Notes under the pieces: model-generated
The model's database searches: none
What the model was told of the DNA's origin: nothing
Seen by the model: the letters and a program-made list of their open reading frames with translations, nothing else
Made by a program: the position numbers and the translations under genes
NCBI GenBank assembly: GCA_032718475.1
Contig: JAUCBJ010007905.1
Span: forward strand, 1-63,094
From: Nemertoderma westbladi
Lineage: Eukaryota > Xenacoelomorpha > Nemertodermatida > Nemertodermatidae
DNA: 63,094 nt
Direction of reading: 5' to 3'
In this document: in pieces, positions 51,601 to 59,775 of the stretch
Numbering within the stretch: the first letter of the stretch is position 1
Layout of the letters: each line of letters starts with the position of its first letter

Positions 51601-54191
51601 ATAATATCGATTCACGATATCATTGTGCACAAAGGATAAAATTTTGGACACTTGATGACCATCCCTACAAAGGCCTTTGATGACCATCCCTACAAAAGCT
51701 AAAATTTTAAAAAGTAAGTCCATAAATTATGTTAATTAAGTAAAAAATTAAAAATTTCGAAATAAATTTATTTGAAAATTTTTATCCACCTATTCTATAC
51801 TTGTGTACCAAATATCAATAAATTTGGGTAAAACGAAGTCTCCTAAATAAGGGAACGAAAATGTTTAGTTTAATAGTTTAATAGGTTTAATTATTTTTAG
51901 ATTAATCTTCTCTTAGAATGACTATTATTTGATATGAATCTTTTTGACAAAAGTCAATTTGGCCACAATAATGGCCCACTGTAATAGGCCTAGGGCCTAC
52001 TTACTGAATATATTTTATTTATTATTTTTTATTGTTTCACTATGGTGGCACTGAGCGGCCAGTTTCGTAATCTTTTTCTTTGTTTCCCCGACTTTTGCAA
52101 ACTCGTTCGAACTACTTTACAAAACTCGGGGAAACAAATCTTATTGGCTGGAGTGGTTTCTATAACAACAAACATCTAATCAAGTTTGTTTCCGTCAACT
52201 TGGGGGTAACAAAAAAAGTTTACAAAAAACAAACTTTTGTTTTCCTGGTTTTGTAAAGTCGTTCAAACGAACAAAGCTAGCCGCTCAGGACCACCATAAT
52301 TTCACTATGATATTGAATAATAACTATTTAAATCATTGTGTGCAAAGTAGCACTTTGTAGCGTTATGATCCGAGTTTATTTATGTACCGAGCGAGGGAGG
52401 TTTACATAAATAAACAAGGGTCTTTAACGCTGAAAAGTGACCTTTGCAAGCAATGATGTATTTAATTTTGTTACATTATTTCAACTTATCAGCGATCGGT
52501 ATGTGAAGAAAGGATTTTATGGATACTCATTTATACATTTTAATCATGTACTAAATCGAATATAAGTGAAATTTATTAACAGTTACACAGTATTAATTAT
52601 ACATTTAAATCTAATTTAAGTTTATTAGAAGTTATCTCCTGCTTGGATGTGATAAATCATTAATTAATCCATCTTGACTATTATAGTCGACTGAAGCAAA
52701 CTTATTCACCGTCTGTGTCCTTTCAGTTTTACTGAACACTGTCGTCACTTTCTTTGGTCATTTTAGTGTCTTCTATTGGACGTTTCGAAATAATGGAATA
52801 CAATACACGTTAAACGTTATTATTTACATACAGTAGCTAGTTCCGTCACTGCAAACTGGATAATATAGCAGCAGTCATTAACATAAATGGAAATAATAAA
52901 ATATGGAATACGGTAATTGAAGTTGTTTCCATGTCATTGATTACTTTGCAGCGTTCCGTCCTATAGGCCGCAACGCTGCAAAGTAGTACTCAGAACGCTG
53001 TTAAGTTGACATAATGTAACAAAAATATACGTTGGGCTACCAATTGTTCTATTTCATTACTGTGAAAATGAATGTGAAATGGTGAAACAGTGAAATGGTA
53101 TTCACTGTGTGTCTATTTTCAACAATAGAAATGTCTATATTTCTATTGTTAATATTGATTAATTTCTGGAATATACAAAATACTGTACATGTATTTTGTA
53201 TATTCCAGAATTTAATCGTAAAATTAAGTCTACCTACAGTACCAACTCCCGAAAATTATGTTTAGATTGCATTTGTTGTTAATGGTTGGCATCTACCTGA
53301 TTTTTGTACTTCAAGACATGGCGAATCCAGCTAGGCCGGATGCCACCTCTGCATTTTGGATTTAATGCCTTTTTTTGGGCTTCAAAGATTTTTGTTCAAA
53401 AATGGGTTTTTTAGATTTTAGGATAAAAGATATTCATGGTGAATGTTAGTGAATCTTGACTCTTAACCAGTGTATTTATTGAAAGTTAATCAAATTGCCT
53501 CAATGTTGTACTGAAACTGTTATAAACAAGAAGAAAGAAAAGAAAAACAAGAAGAAAATTTTCGAAATTATCTTGCAGTCCGCCAACCCGGCCCTAGTAA
53601 CCGCCTTAGCAACAGATTTATGAAATTTAAATTATTAATTTCTTTGTCTCAACTGTCTTTTCCTGAGAAAATCAACAAACAGTTTTAAAAATTAAAAAAC
53701 CTATCACACAACTTAAATAACATCTTGGGAACACATAAAGGGCAATTTAAAATCAAATAGCATCTAATGTTGCAGACACTTGTTACAATGTTACAGACTT
53801 TTACGGTACACGTTACCATAGAAATTTTCGGGAGTTGGCAGGTAGACTATATTATGATATCTACTGTACTTTATATATTCCTGTATATTTCTTTATACCA
53901 CCCACTTATCTTTAGTTGTTAAGATTGCAGAATTTTTAAAAAATTAAGTAGAAAATAAAAATATATATAGTTGAAAATTTTAGAAAAATATGATGTATTT
54001 CTTAAAAAGGAAATCTATGTTTTTTGGTATAACTTGCTCTACATATTGAAGGTGTGATATATTAATTGTTAAATTATCTTCCTTCTAGTTGCACTTGTGT
54101 TGACAAAAATGGAGATTACATCGTGGATTTCTTAAGTAAAACCCTTACTAGAGAATATTGTGAGTATCATAGAACGCAGATTAAAAAATAA
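39673..54191 (+). CDS. Secreted protein with two thyroglobulin type-1 domains (paralogue 2)
   Basis: Five coding exons: 39673-39694, 40284-40461, 42005-42090, 44031-44142 and 54089-54191 (TAA), 166 residues. Exons 1-3 are the same length as in paralogue 1 and all phases agree. Exon 1 encodes the identical MLRFQIF. The signal peptide continues ALCIAYVCG, then QLSHVDYETC. Domain 1 has YMPWQC and CNCVDTRGNY. Domain 2 has CARAGFERD, YEPLAC and CTCVDKNGDY, so here the central cysteine is kept, unlike paralogue 1. The product should be secreted; protease inhibition is the best-known role of this domain type but is not shown here. Intron 4 is about 9.9 kb and filled with transposable elements. AATAAA at 54286. 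Confidence 0.85.
40881..41450 (+). pseudogene. LINE ORF2 3' end
   Basis: 172 codons to the stop at 41399 encode the tail of a LINE ORF2: RLFRAAVVPVLLYGSPCWAL, RLRFAGHCFRR, KDTGLEDADDLANVMGDR. It ends in a TAG trinucleotide run at about 41430, as LINE 3' ends often do. It is 5'-truncated, without the catalytic RT part. Confidence 0.8.
41450..41708 (-). pseudogene. Fragment of integrase-like transposase
   Basis: On the minus strand, ATG 41708 opens MAERALLISTYFNLGLTYGQ, then an HTH-like stretch (SVRQIKRILSGLNLGRR), then IKGSGHLHGYRMMH. This matches the N-terminal part of integrase-core transposon proteins common in aquatic animals. It is cut off where the LINE begins. Confidence 0.55.
42091..43389. 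other. Intron 3 of paralogue 2, repeat-like sequence
   Basis: The stretch 42540-42790 and 42990-43330 is GC-richer than its surroundings and resembles fragments of dispersed repeats, but I cannot classify it. Includes an ATT/AAT trinucleotide run at 42515-42538. Confidence 0.4.
43390..43745 (+). pseudogene. LINE endonuclease-domain fragment
   Basis: The + strand encodes VVMLLVCYSPTSVAPVEGVE and FLGDFNA, the same family as the antisense fragment at 15650-15980, with stops in between. Confidence 0.65.
44790..45485. repeat. ~31-bp subterminal tandem array (left)
   Basis: More than 20 units of ATAATTCAACCAGAAACAGA plus AATTAATCAAAT with small substitutions. It resumes at 49171-49265 after the inserted block and appears inverted at 49737-49925. 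Confidence 0.95.
45899..47719 (-). CDS. Reverse transcriptase of an unplaced retroelement
   Basis: 606 residues from ATG 47719. RT motifs in order: GPSGLDVQGW (about 166), PIGIGEVLRCIIGK (228), catalytic VDATNAFNSI (Asp 291), EGLTQGDP (340), and FADD (375-378). C-terminally there is an ARLDVAMSGFWG region that in relatives precedes a further conserved domain, but here the frame ends soon after, so the end may be damaged. I know this RT type from many uncharacterised invertebrate proteins, but I cannot place it firmly in a named clade; it is neither the BEL/Pao type nor the L2/CR1 type seen next to it. The ATG overlaps the stop of the upstream frame as ATGA. Confidence 0.78.
   Translation of the reverse strand: MILPALLLQKPSRDSAALVHRRVLERRFESWKSGCFDLLLQEASAIQAHLPKRSARTVLLHNTVAEKVFCRHMLTGNVNAAIRCLNKLEKGKVLSLNETVTDKNGVTKKVRDFLLDKHPPAAPADPSTLLTGYNRAPEFYPVIFEKISADVVLNCLLQIRGSAAGPSGLDVQGWKHIATRFRNSSTELCSSIASAAKKIAKFPLEPSNLSSLLSARLVAIDKCPGVQPIGIGEVLRCIIGKTVIYCISNDLQSIGGSVQLCCGQKAGIEHAIHSLSDEFAKDDCEAVLQVDATNAFNSINRAAATHNIRMVCPSLQTIVSNCYATPSKLFIGGEYILSSEGLTQGDPIAKPSYAVGSIPLIVEAGAAADVLQKWFADDGNVAGTLSELRKFWDLIRTRGPSHGYFPTKCHLLVKPELIQEARRLFPDDGFTIEVRGSRLLGGVIGNDEYREEFVNSKVAEFTTQVDLITKIASMDPHCAYAGLTIGLAARWRYISRVVPGSTQLFGDLENAVRKCLGALTGQPSILTVERAIEPRLQPIFDEQFERRSTTEDQEARLDVAMSGFWGSRDQLHRVCYLDPTTHQFSAGLGRPHVPARVKVITPPASS
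47716..48339 (-). CDS. Cysteine-rich N-terminal ORF of the retroelement
   Basis: 207 residues from ATG 48339. The first 50 residues are cysteine-rich with CxC-like spacing (RCCQCGIT, RRCGCFRAERSC), resembling tesmin/TSO1-type CXC modules, which bind DNA. The C-terminal part (PPGAIGRAVVSEMSRL) corresponds to the region just before the RT part in related proteins. The stop TGA overlaps the RT start as ATGA. Either stop-restart translation or a one-base frameshift joins it to the RT; in relatives the two parts are, as far as I recall, one protein. Confidence 0.65.
   Translation of the reverse strand: MSQGSLRCCQCGITSNGCCESRRCGCFRAERSCVSCCQLNNGRCRNQYTLQQLSSTASLPLPSPCDGRGQVCSCSLSPIPSIDRTLIDNSSGNDSSFFGDLNNTVISTIRSSSPILTNLPAITIPLISSSLQALPPSTNDRQPTIHWFEASFPLERFIFSLRGAYNMVVHWCPNLFLLPPGAIGRAVVSEMSRLPNPVTKMQPSQGL
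48430..49090 (-). pseudogene. 5'-truncated L2/CR1-like LINE
   Basis: Minus-strand frame 49079-48618 encodes FNYLGHIITSSTDDDCDI, LYARANTLVRKFGNASV, and further RT C-terminal sequence. The 3' UTR ends with AATAAA-like repeats (AATAAAGAGTAAATAAAAAT) near 48440, a typical L2/CR1-type 3' end. The catalytic RT part is missing by 5' truncation. Confidence 0.75.
49171..49930. repeat. Large palindrome at core of TIR element A
   Basis: Left arm 49171-49448 and right arm 49549-49930 are inverted copies: tandem units on the outside, then ACATTTTGGAGGGAAATTTA, ACTGTCTCAGTGCAGT and ATTAAAAGATTAACAACTAA types on the inside. A loop of about 100 bp separates them. Arms differ at few bases. Confidence 0.85.
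50008..50517. other. Intron 4 of paralogue 2, no feature beyond poly(G)
   Basis: AT-rich, with a G17 run at 50333-50349. Confidence 0.5.
50518..51300. repeat. ~155-bp tandem repeat with GTCTGTCTGTC
   Basis: Four diverged units starting at about 50548, 50701, 50860 and 51018, each with GTCTGTCAAAATATAAGG, GGGGTTTTCCTGGT and GATTTCATTTCCGATGTCAG. A further unit at 51150-51300 is inverted, so the array folds back. Confidence 0.85.
51301..52040. other. Intron 4, no feature recognised
   Basis: AT-rich. A short duplicated TTTGATGACCATCCCTACAA at 51650-51690. No exon. Confidence 0.5.
52041..52299. mobile_element. ~260-bp MITE
   Basis: Left end TATGGTGGCACTGAGCGGCC; complement of right end TATGGTGGTCCTGAGCGGCT. 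TTTCAC flanks both sides with slightly ambiguous border, so an 8-bp TTTCACTA duplication (hAT-like) is possible. Confidence 0.65.
53121..53210. repeat. Two adjacent perfect hairpins
   Basis: Hairpin 1: arms 53121-53132 / 53139-53150 (AACAATAGAAAT). Hairpin 2: arms 53164-53183 / 53191-53210 (TTCTGGAATATACAAAATAC), 7-base loop. Both perfect and separated by 13 bases. Confidence 0.9.
53227..53850. mobile_element. TIR element with CCAACTCCCGAAAATT ends
   Basis: Left GTCTACCTACAGTACCAACT then CCCGAAAATT; the complement of the right end is GTCTACCTGCCAACTCCCGA then AAATT. About 620 bp, no coding capacity. It ends 240 bp before the last exon of paralogue 2. Confidence 0.7.
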
Positions 54192-54285
54192 CTTTCAGTT
54201 TGTTGTGATACTGTTTCGATATTTATATTTTGGGGTTGAGGTATAGTGTTTAATGGTTATGGTGTTATGTTTTTTCTTTTGTTTC

Positions 54286-54296
54286 AATAAAATAAA
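54286..54296 (+). promoter_or_regulatory. Poly(A) signals, paralogue 2
   Basis: Two overlapping AATAAA hexamers (54286 and 54291), 95-100 bp after the stop. Confidence 0.7.
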
Positions 54297-55216
54297 TTTA
54301 GCTCAGCATGATATATTCATTTTCTTTAGATAATTGTAAATTTGCGCCATTAATGCTGCTCTCCCAGCTATATCATTACAGCTTGTCGAGATTTGCTTCA
54401 CTAAAGGACGATTTCATTGAACAGCTTGAAAAGTGTAAGGGTAACTAGTATGCTATTTCTGTGTTTTGCAACAAAGAACTGTGGTACTTTAACCCTTTGC
54501 GTACCAACACTGAAAAAGGGCGGCACACTGCCGCCTTTTTCATTCTAAATGATCCTAATACAGGACCATGCTCATAAAGGCGGCAGTGTGCCGCCTTTAT
54601 AAAATTCTAACTTAACCCCCAGGGCGGCAGAGTGCCGCCTGTGTATTCGTGTTGGGCAGTAAAAACTTGTCTGGAAAAGATAATTTAATATTGCTTGAAG
54701 GGATTCCTATTGGTTTGAGAGTATTTTAAATGACATAATTACGGTGGCTGAAAGCGGCCAATATAATTCACTACTTTTTTAATTTTTATTTTGATCAACA
54801 TTTTTTTCTTGAAAATAATATCAACCCGGGTTTAAATTAATATCAACCCGGGTTGAAACATATTTTGACATATTTGGAATCCTTGCATGGCCAGCTTTCC
54901 ATTGCTACCAACTACCAACATTACTATTAGGTTGAAGAATAACTGGAGTACGACTGGCTCTATATGGATGGATACATTTTTTTCAAACGCTTGAAAGCGA
55001 AAATAAAGATTCTGGTCTGGCTCACCCGCAGTAAGTGGTTGGGAAGTGAAACTATCTCTGTTTCAAATTTCATGCAATCTCATAAAGATTTGTTAAAAAA
55101 GAAGGGGGGGGGGGGGGGGGGGGGTGGGGTTCCATATCACTGAATTACGACACTATATTCCAGGACATGGTGTAGGTACAATAGTAGAGTAGAGTAAAAC
55201 AAGCGCGAAATCGCGC

Positions 55217-55892
55217 AAAGGTCCACGTCTACTAACGCACGAACTGTCTCCTTGAATGGCTTACTACCAAAGGTCCGCGTCTACTAACGCACGAACTGTC
55301 TCATTGAATGGCTTACTACCAAAGGTCCGCGTCTACTAACGCACGAACTGTCTCCTTGAATGGCTTACTACCAAAGGTCCGCGTCTACTAACGCACGAAC
55401 TGTCACCTTGAATGGCTTACTACCAAAGGTCCGCGTCTACTAACGCACGAACTGTCTTCTTGAATGGCTTACTAGCAAAGGTCCGCGTCTACGACCGCAT
55501 GAACTGTCTCCTTGAATGGCTTACTACCAAAGGTCCGCGTCTACTAACGCACGAACTGTCTCCTTGAATGAATTACTACCAAAGGTCCGCGTCTACTAAC
55601 GCACGAACTGTCTCCTTGAATGGCTTACTACCAAAGGTCCGCGTCTACTAACGCACGAACTGTCTCCTTGAATGGCTTACTACCAAAGGTCCGCGTCTAC
55701 TAACGCACGAACTGTCTCCTTGAATGGCTTACTACCAAAGGTCCGCGTCTACTAACGCACGAACTGTCTCCTTGAATGGTTTACTACCAAAGGTCCGCGT
55801 CTACTAACGCATGAACTGTCTCCTTGAATGGCTTACTACCAAAGGTCCGCGTCTACTAACGTATGAACTGTCTCCTTGAATGGCTTACTTCC
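55217..55892. repeat. 52-bp tandem repeat inside TIR element B
   Basis: About 13 near-identical units containing AAAGGTCCGCGTCTACTAAC and CTCCTTGAATGGCTTACTAC. Unit changes are few, so the array is young. Confidence 0.97.
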
Positions 55893-55905
55893 AATCTTAC
55901 ACAAT

Positions 55906-55990
55906 AAAACATTCCCGGAATGGGGGATTGAACATGGTACCTAGAGATTCCAAGTCCCACGCTCTGCCAACTGAGCCAATGGGGCCGTAT
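55906..55990 (-). other. tRNA-like sequence in TIR element B
   Basis: The minus strand reads GGCCCCATTGGCTCAGTTGG (D-arm/A-box) and GTTCAATCCCC (B-box-like). The anticodon stem pairs poorly, so it is a tRNA relic or SINE head rather than a working tRNA. It lies directly after the 52-bp array. Confidence 0.55.
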
Positions 55991-56817
55991 CAAGACTTAA
56001 TACCAAAACCTAACGAGACATTAACAACAACAACACCACCAACAACAACAACGGAGTGAATACTGGAGGTCTCGCTACGCGGTCCTAAAAAGTAACGGCC
56101 TAAAGGAGAATAGGACTACAGGGAATACCGGGAGACAGAATAAAGAACTACTGTACAGTACAATTCTAGGTACTGTAGGCTTACAGTACCGGTCTTGGTA
56201 TGCAGGTTCCGATTTACACACCGTGTTTCCGCATGTTAATTGCATTTTAAATTTCCCTCTGCCTCACAGTATGAATAATTTCAACCCGGTTAGATAATAT
56301 TTTCAACCCGGTTGATATTAATTTCAACCCGGGTTGATATTAATTTCAACCCGGGTTGATATTAATTTCAACCCGGGTTGAAATTCAAGAAAAAAATGTT
56401 GATCAAAATAAAAATTAATTAAAAAAGTAGTGAATTATTTTGCCGTTTTCAGCCACCGTACATAATATATCCAATTTAATTTCAATTTAGCCAATAATTT
56501 TGTTACTAAAAATGAAGGCGGCAGTGTGCCGCCAATGGGGTTCTAATGAACGATTTAAAAATTTCGAAAATGGTTAAAGGTGGCAGTGTGCCGACTTTAG
56601 GGTAGGATAAGTAATAATATGGCTATCCTCTTTATACTTGTTCTTATGTATTTATATATTTTTCTTGAGCCTTGAGAGGAAATGTTTATGTAATTTATCT
56701 TTGGTATGTAAATGGTTAATAACAGCCTATACTGCCTACAAATCATACATACGCCCCCTTGTGAAATTTGCTATATGACTATTGTGAAAGAATGGTGGGC
56801 AACAGCGGTATGTATGC

Positions 56818-57011
56818 CTTAAGGCCCGTTTCCGCGCTGCTTTTTTTTAAGCTTTATTTCAAGTTTTTTTTTAGTTAAAACAATTTCTAGAAATTAATTG
56901 CTTCAAGATGAATCTGAGAGTTTTCGAATGCTAAAACCTAAAATATAGAATAAAGCTGCTCAAAAAAAGCTAGAAATACAGTAAAAAAAAGCTGCGCGGA
57001 AACGTGCCTAT
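56818..57011. mobile_element. ~190-bp MITE with GGCCCGTTTCCGCGC ends
   Basis: Left AAGGCCCGTTTCCGCGCTGC, complement of right end TAGGCACGTTTCCGCGCAGC, each followed by T8 and similar sequence. hAT-like appearance. No coding capacity. Lies upstream of MRPS7. Confidence 0.75.
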
Positions 57012-57777
57012 AACAATATCTATATTGCGTAGCTAATCATACATAAACAAATGTTCCAGAACATTGTGTATTTGTTAAATATAGTAAAATGGCCTCCATC
57101 GAGCAGTACTTCTTGCAATATTTAAACACATATACAGTATCTCAGCTGTTTCTCAACGAAATTCAGATATTGTTTTATATTTCGAATCCTTGTGACGCAA
57201 GGTTTCTCTTGATTTGAAAACGACAAATGTGAAGAATGGCAATGATACGGAGGGTACAATTTCCCAAAAGACACTTTTTTTAAAACGCTTATAAAAAATT
57301 TAAAAGAACAATCAAAAATTCCGGCTTCATGGCAAAACCGACGGTGAGATGAACTAGTTGTGTTTCCAATTTCAAGCAATATGATAAAGATTTGTAGAAA
57401 AATTTGCGGGGTCATGGTGTATTGTAAGAAGAAAGTTGCAAACATTTGTGGAACTAGAAAAGAAACTGAAACGATTTTTTCGGGTGGGGGGACTGGAACT
57501 GAAACTAATTTTCTGTCAGTTCGAAGCGCTACTTCCAACCTATCATAGCATCCCTCATAATGTGATGTGCAGCGGGAAATTTGAATTCACCAAGAGCCAA
57601 CGTTTGTAACAGTCTTAATCATCCTGTATCCTCATTGATCCTGCAGGCTGCAGCAAACAGGCAACTGCTACCGGTAACACAATCAACTGATCAACGACTG
57701 CTGGACTGAACGAATCAAAGTACAATCGGACAGTAACAATCGGACTGACACCGCTTTACCAGTTTTAATCAACTGCA
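57012..57777. other. Upstream region and 5' UTR of MRPS7
   Basis: The last 150 bp before the ATG are rich in CAATCGGAC-type short repeats and free of stop-dependent structure. The promoter is not identifiable. The minus-strand open frame at 57122-57538 has no motif and is not called. Confidence 0.4.
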
Positions 57778-58527
57778 ATGACTTCGTTTATTCGACTACC
57801 GGTACCTTTACTAACGCCTCGTCGTTCCCACCAATCCTTACCGACATCGACGTTCGGCCCGGTAGCGACGGGGTTCGGTGTCTACAAGAACCCGTCATGG
57901 CGGGACCCGGACCCGCTGGCTGGCAGACTGGACACCCAGACCAACCGGAACTGGCGCCCTTCACCGGCGCCCCACGGCTACTACAAGGCGCAGACCGCGG
58001 ATTTCGTACCGCTGTACATGCGCGACCCAACCGTCGCTAAGTTCACCCGAGTGCTAATGATCGAGGGTAAACGCCGCGAATGCGAGGAGATTATGGCGGC
58101 GACATTCGAGCGGATTAAACGACACCAACTTGACCGGCACCACAAAGACAGAGACAAACCCGTGGAATTGGACCCCTTGAAGGTGTTCAAATCGGCATTG
58201 AGTAACTGCCGCCCATTATTGGGACTCAAAAAGGTTGTGGGAGGTGGGGGCATTGTGTACCAGGTCCCGGTGCCCATGTCTGATAAACGTAGTGTCTGGT
58301 TGGCTATGCGGTGGCATATCACGGAGGGGCGGGAACTTGCGCGCCCGTTGTACGGCGGAATGACTCGACACCACATGGACGAGAGGTTGGCAATTCTGCT
58401 TCTAGACTCTTATAATAATAACGGGAAAGTTGTACAGCGTAAAATTAATTTGCACAAAAGGTGCGAACAGAACAAAGCTTACGCTCATTTTAGGTGGTTC
58501 CCAACACGAAAGAGAATGAAAAAATAG
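57778..58527 (+). CDS. MRPS7: Mitochondrial ribosomal protein S7 (uS7m), single exon
   Basis: 249 residues from ATG 57778 to TAG. It contains the uS7 core: VYKNPSWRDPDPL in the N-terminal extension, KVFKSALSNCRPLLGLKKVV, GGIVYQVPVPM and WHITEGRELARPL, with a basic C-terminal end (RWFPTRKRMKK). The N terminus is rich in Arg/Ser/Thr and poor in acidic residues, as in a mitochondrial targeting sequence. uS7m binds the 3' major domain of small-subunit rRNA in the mitochondrial matrix ribosome. The length fits the animal family. The gene is intact and intronless, so it may be a functional gene without introns or a retrocopy; no poly(A) remnant or target duplication is obvious. AATAAA at 58871. Confidence 0.9.
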   Translation: MTSFIRLPVPLLTPRRSHQSLPTSTFGPVATGFGVYKNPSWRDPDPLAGRLDTQTNRNWRPSPAPHGYYKAQTADFVPLYMRDPTVAKFTRVLMIEGKRRECEEIMAATFERIKRHQLDRHHKDRDKPVELDPLKVFKSALSNCRPLLGLKKVVGGGGIVYQVPVPMSDKRSVWLAMRWHITEGRELARPLYGGMTRHHMDERLAILLLDSYNNNGKVVQRKINLHKRCEQNKAYAHFRWFPTRKRMKK

Positions 58528-59198
58528 ATAGCGTACGCCATACTGCAATAATGTACATCATTATAATTTTATGATTACATATAAGTCTGGAGGTAAGAGG
58601 TATAATAGATGTGGCGGTAACCCTAAGAATTAACTTCCTTCCTACACACTAAATTGATTCTTTATTGATGCTACATTATAAAATTGAAATTTATTTTCCT
58701 TTTCACCAGTAGGACACACATTATAATTATAAAGAATCAAGTTAGGTATAGCAAGCTAACTCTGAGATGTTCACCAAAAGAATGGCCAGTATCTCCTACC
58801 TCCAGTATAACAGTAACAATATGTTTATTTAACTATATTAGTACCATACAGCCATAACTGTTTTTTTTTCAATAAATAAAACATACTGTATAGGGCCTAC
58901 ATGAAATATACATAAAGTATACATGTATTTTATACTGTACATTAAATATAATATTTTATACTGTAAGACTACAGTTTGCTGATCTGAGAGGTTAGGGGAA
59001 AGGAATCAAATAAGGAAAGGGTAGTTTCAAGTAATTTTAAAAAAGGCATCAGTACGCTAAAAAGTCATTACTTTGTTTCTGCTGCGTATAAAAAAAACAC
59101 AATATAATATTATGTTGTTTTTTTGTACTTACATTTCTTTTACATACGTAATAAAATCTTTGATCTATCATTGTAATAATTATCTTACATTGTGTAAA
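58528..59198. other. 3' flank of MRPS7
   Basis: AT-rich 3' UTR/intergenic DNA with AATAAATAAA at 58871. No other gene recognised. Confidence 0.5.
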
Positions 59199-59335
59199 AG
59201 GCGAGTAGCTCAGTCGGTTGAGCGCTGTGTCTGAAATCTATTGGTTGTAGGTTCAGCCCCGCCAGGGTTCACGCAGCCTTTCATCCACTGCGGTCGATAA
59301 AATTAGTACCAGTTCAATTACTGGGAGCAAAACAA
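59199..59335 (+). mobile_element. tRNA-derived SINE
   Basis: The head GCGAGTAGCTCAGTCGGTTG (A box TAGCTCAGTCGG) and GGTTCAGCCCC (B-box-like) is followed by a body with CCTTTCATCCACTGCGGTCG and ATAAAATTAGTACCAGTTCA. That body resembles a core segment shared by several invertebrate SINEs. Confidence 0.75.
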
Positions 59336-59340
59336 GGGAT

Positions 59341-59775
59341 AGGAGTAGCGCCCACCCCTACCGCGGGTAGCAGATAGGAGTAGCGCCCACCCCTACCCGA
59401 GGGTAGCAGATAGGAGTAGCGCCCACCCCTACCCGAGGGTAGCAGATAGGAGTAGCGCCGACCCCTACCCGCGGGTAGCAGATAGGAGTAGCGCCCACCC
59501 CTACCCTCGGGTAGCAGATATGAGTAGCGCCCACCCCTACCCTCGGGTAGCAGATATGAGTAGCGCCCACCCCTACCCGCGGGTAGCAGATAGGAGTAGC
59601 GCCCACCCCTACCCTCGGGTAGCAGATATGAGTAGCACCCACCCCTACCCTCGGGTAGCAGATATGAGTAGCGCCCACCCCTACCCGCGGGTAGCAGATA
59701 GGAGTAGCGCCCACCCCCACCCGCGGGTAGCAGATAGGAGTAGCGCCCACCCCTACTCTCGGGTAGCAGCTATCG
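59341..59775. repeat. 36-bp tandem repeat
   Basis: About 12 units of AGATAGGAGTAGCGCCCACC plus CCTACCCGCGGGTAGC. Each unit includes the palindrome CTACCCGCGGGTAG (or TCGG variant). Because 36 is divisible by three, open frames run through on both strands; these are not genes. Confidence 0.97.

Larger units (their letters stand above)
54740..56460. mobile_element. TIR element B (TACGGTGGCTGAA family), 1.7 kb
   Basis: Inverted ends start TACGGTGGCTGAAAGCGGCC / TACGGTGGCTGAAAACGGCA and stay similar for about 100 bp. They are flanked by CATAAT at 54734-54739 and 56461-56466, a 6-bp target duplication. Subterminal repeats are AATATCAACCCGGGTTGA-type palindromic units. The interior carries a 52-bp VNTR and a tRNA-like sequence, no transposase. 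Same terminal bases as element A but different interior. Confidence 0.88.
54493..56715. mobile_element. piggyBac-like non-autonomous element (TTAA-flanked)
   Basis: Left border TTAA|CCCTTTGCGTACCAA, right border complement TTAA|CCATTTACATACCAA. TTAA at both sides and CCCTTTGC-type ends are typical of piggyBac-like families. Inside, near both ends, are palindromic GGCGGCACACTGCCGCC motifs (54520, 54575, 54625, 56515, 56580). It was later split by TIR element B (54740-56460). Confidence 0.78.

Noticed and set aside
55217-55892. Regular 52-bp repeats as a CRISPR array
   Set aside because: Units are contiguous with no variable spacers, and the DNA is eukaryotic.
57122-57538. 138-codon minus-strand frame
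   Set aside because: No motif, no conserved features, contains A/T-rich low-complexity parts; similar DNA occurs near 55050, so it is probably repeat-derived.
59199-59275. Functional tRNA gene
   Set aside because: A- and B-box-like sequences are present, but the arms do not pair well and a SINE body follows directly.
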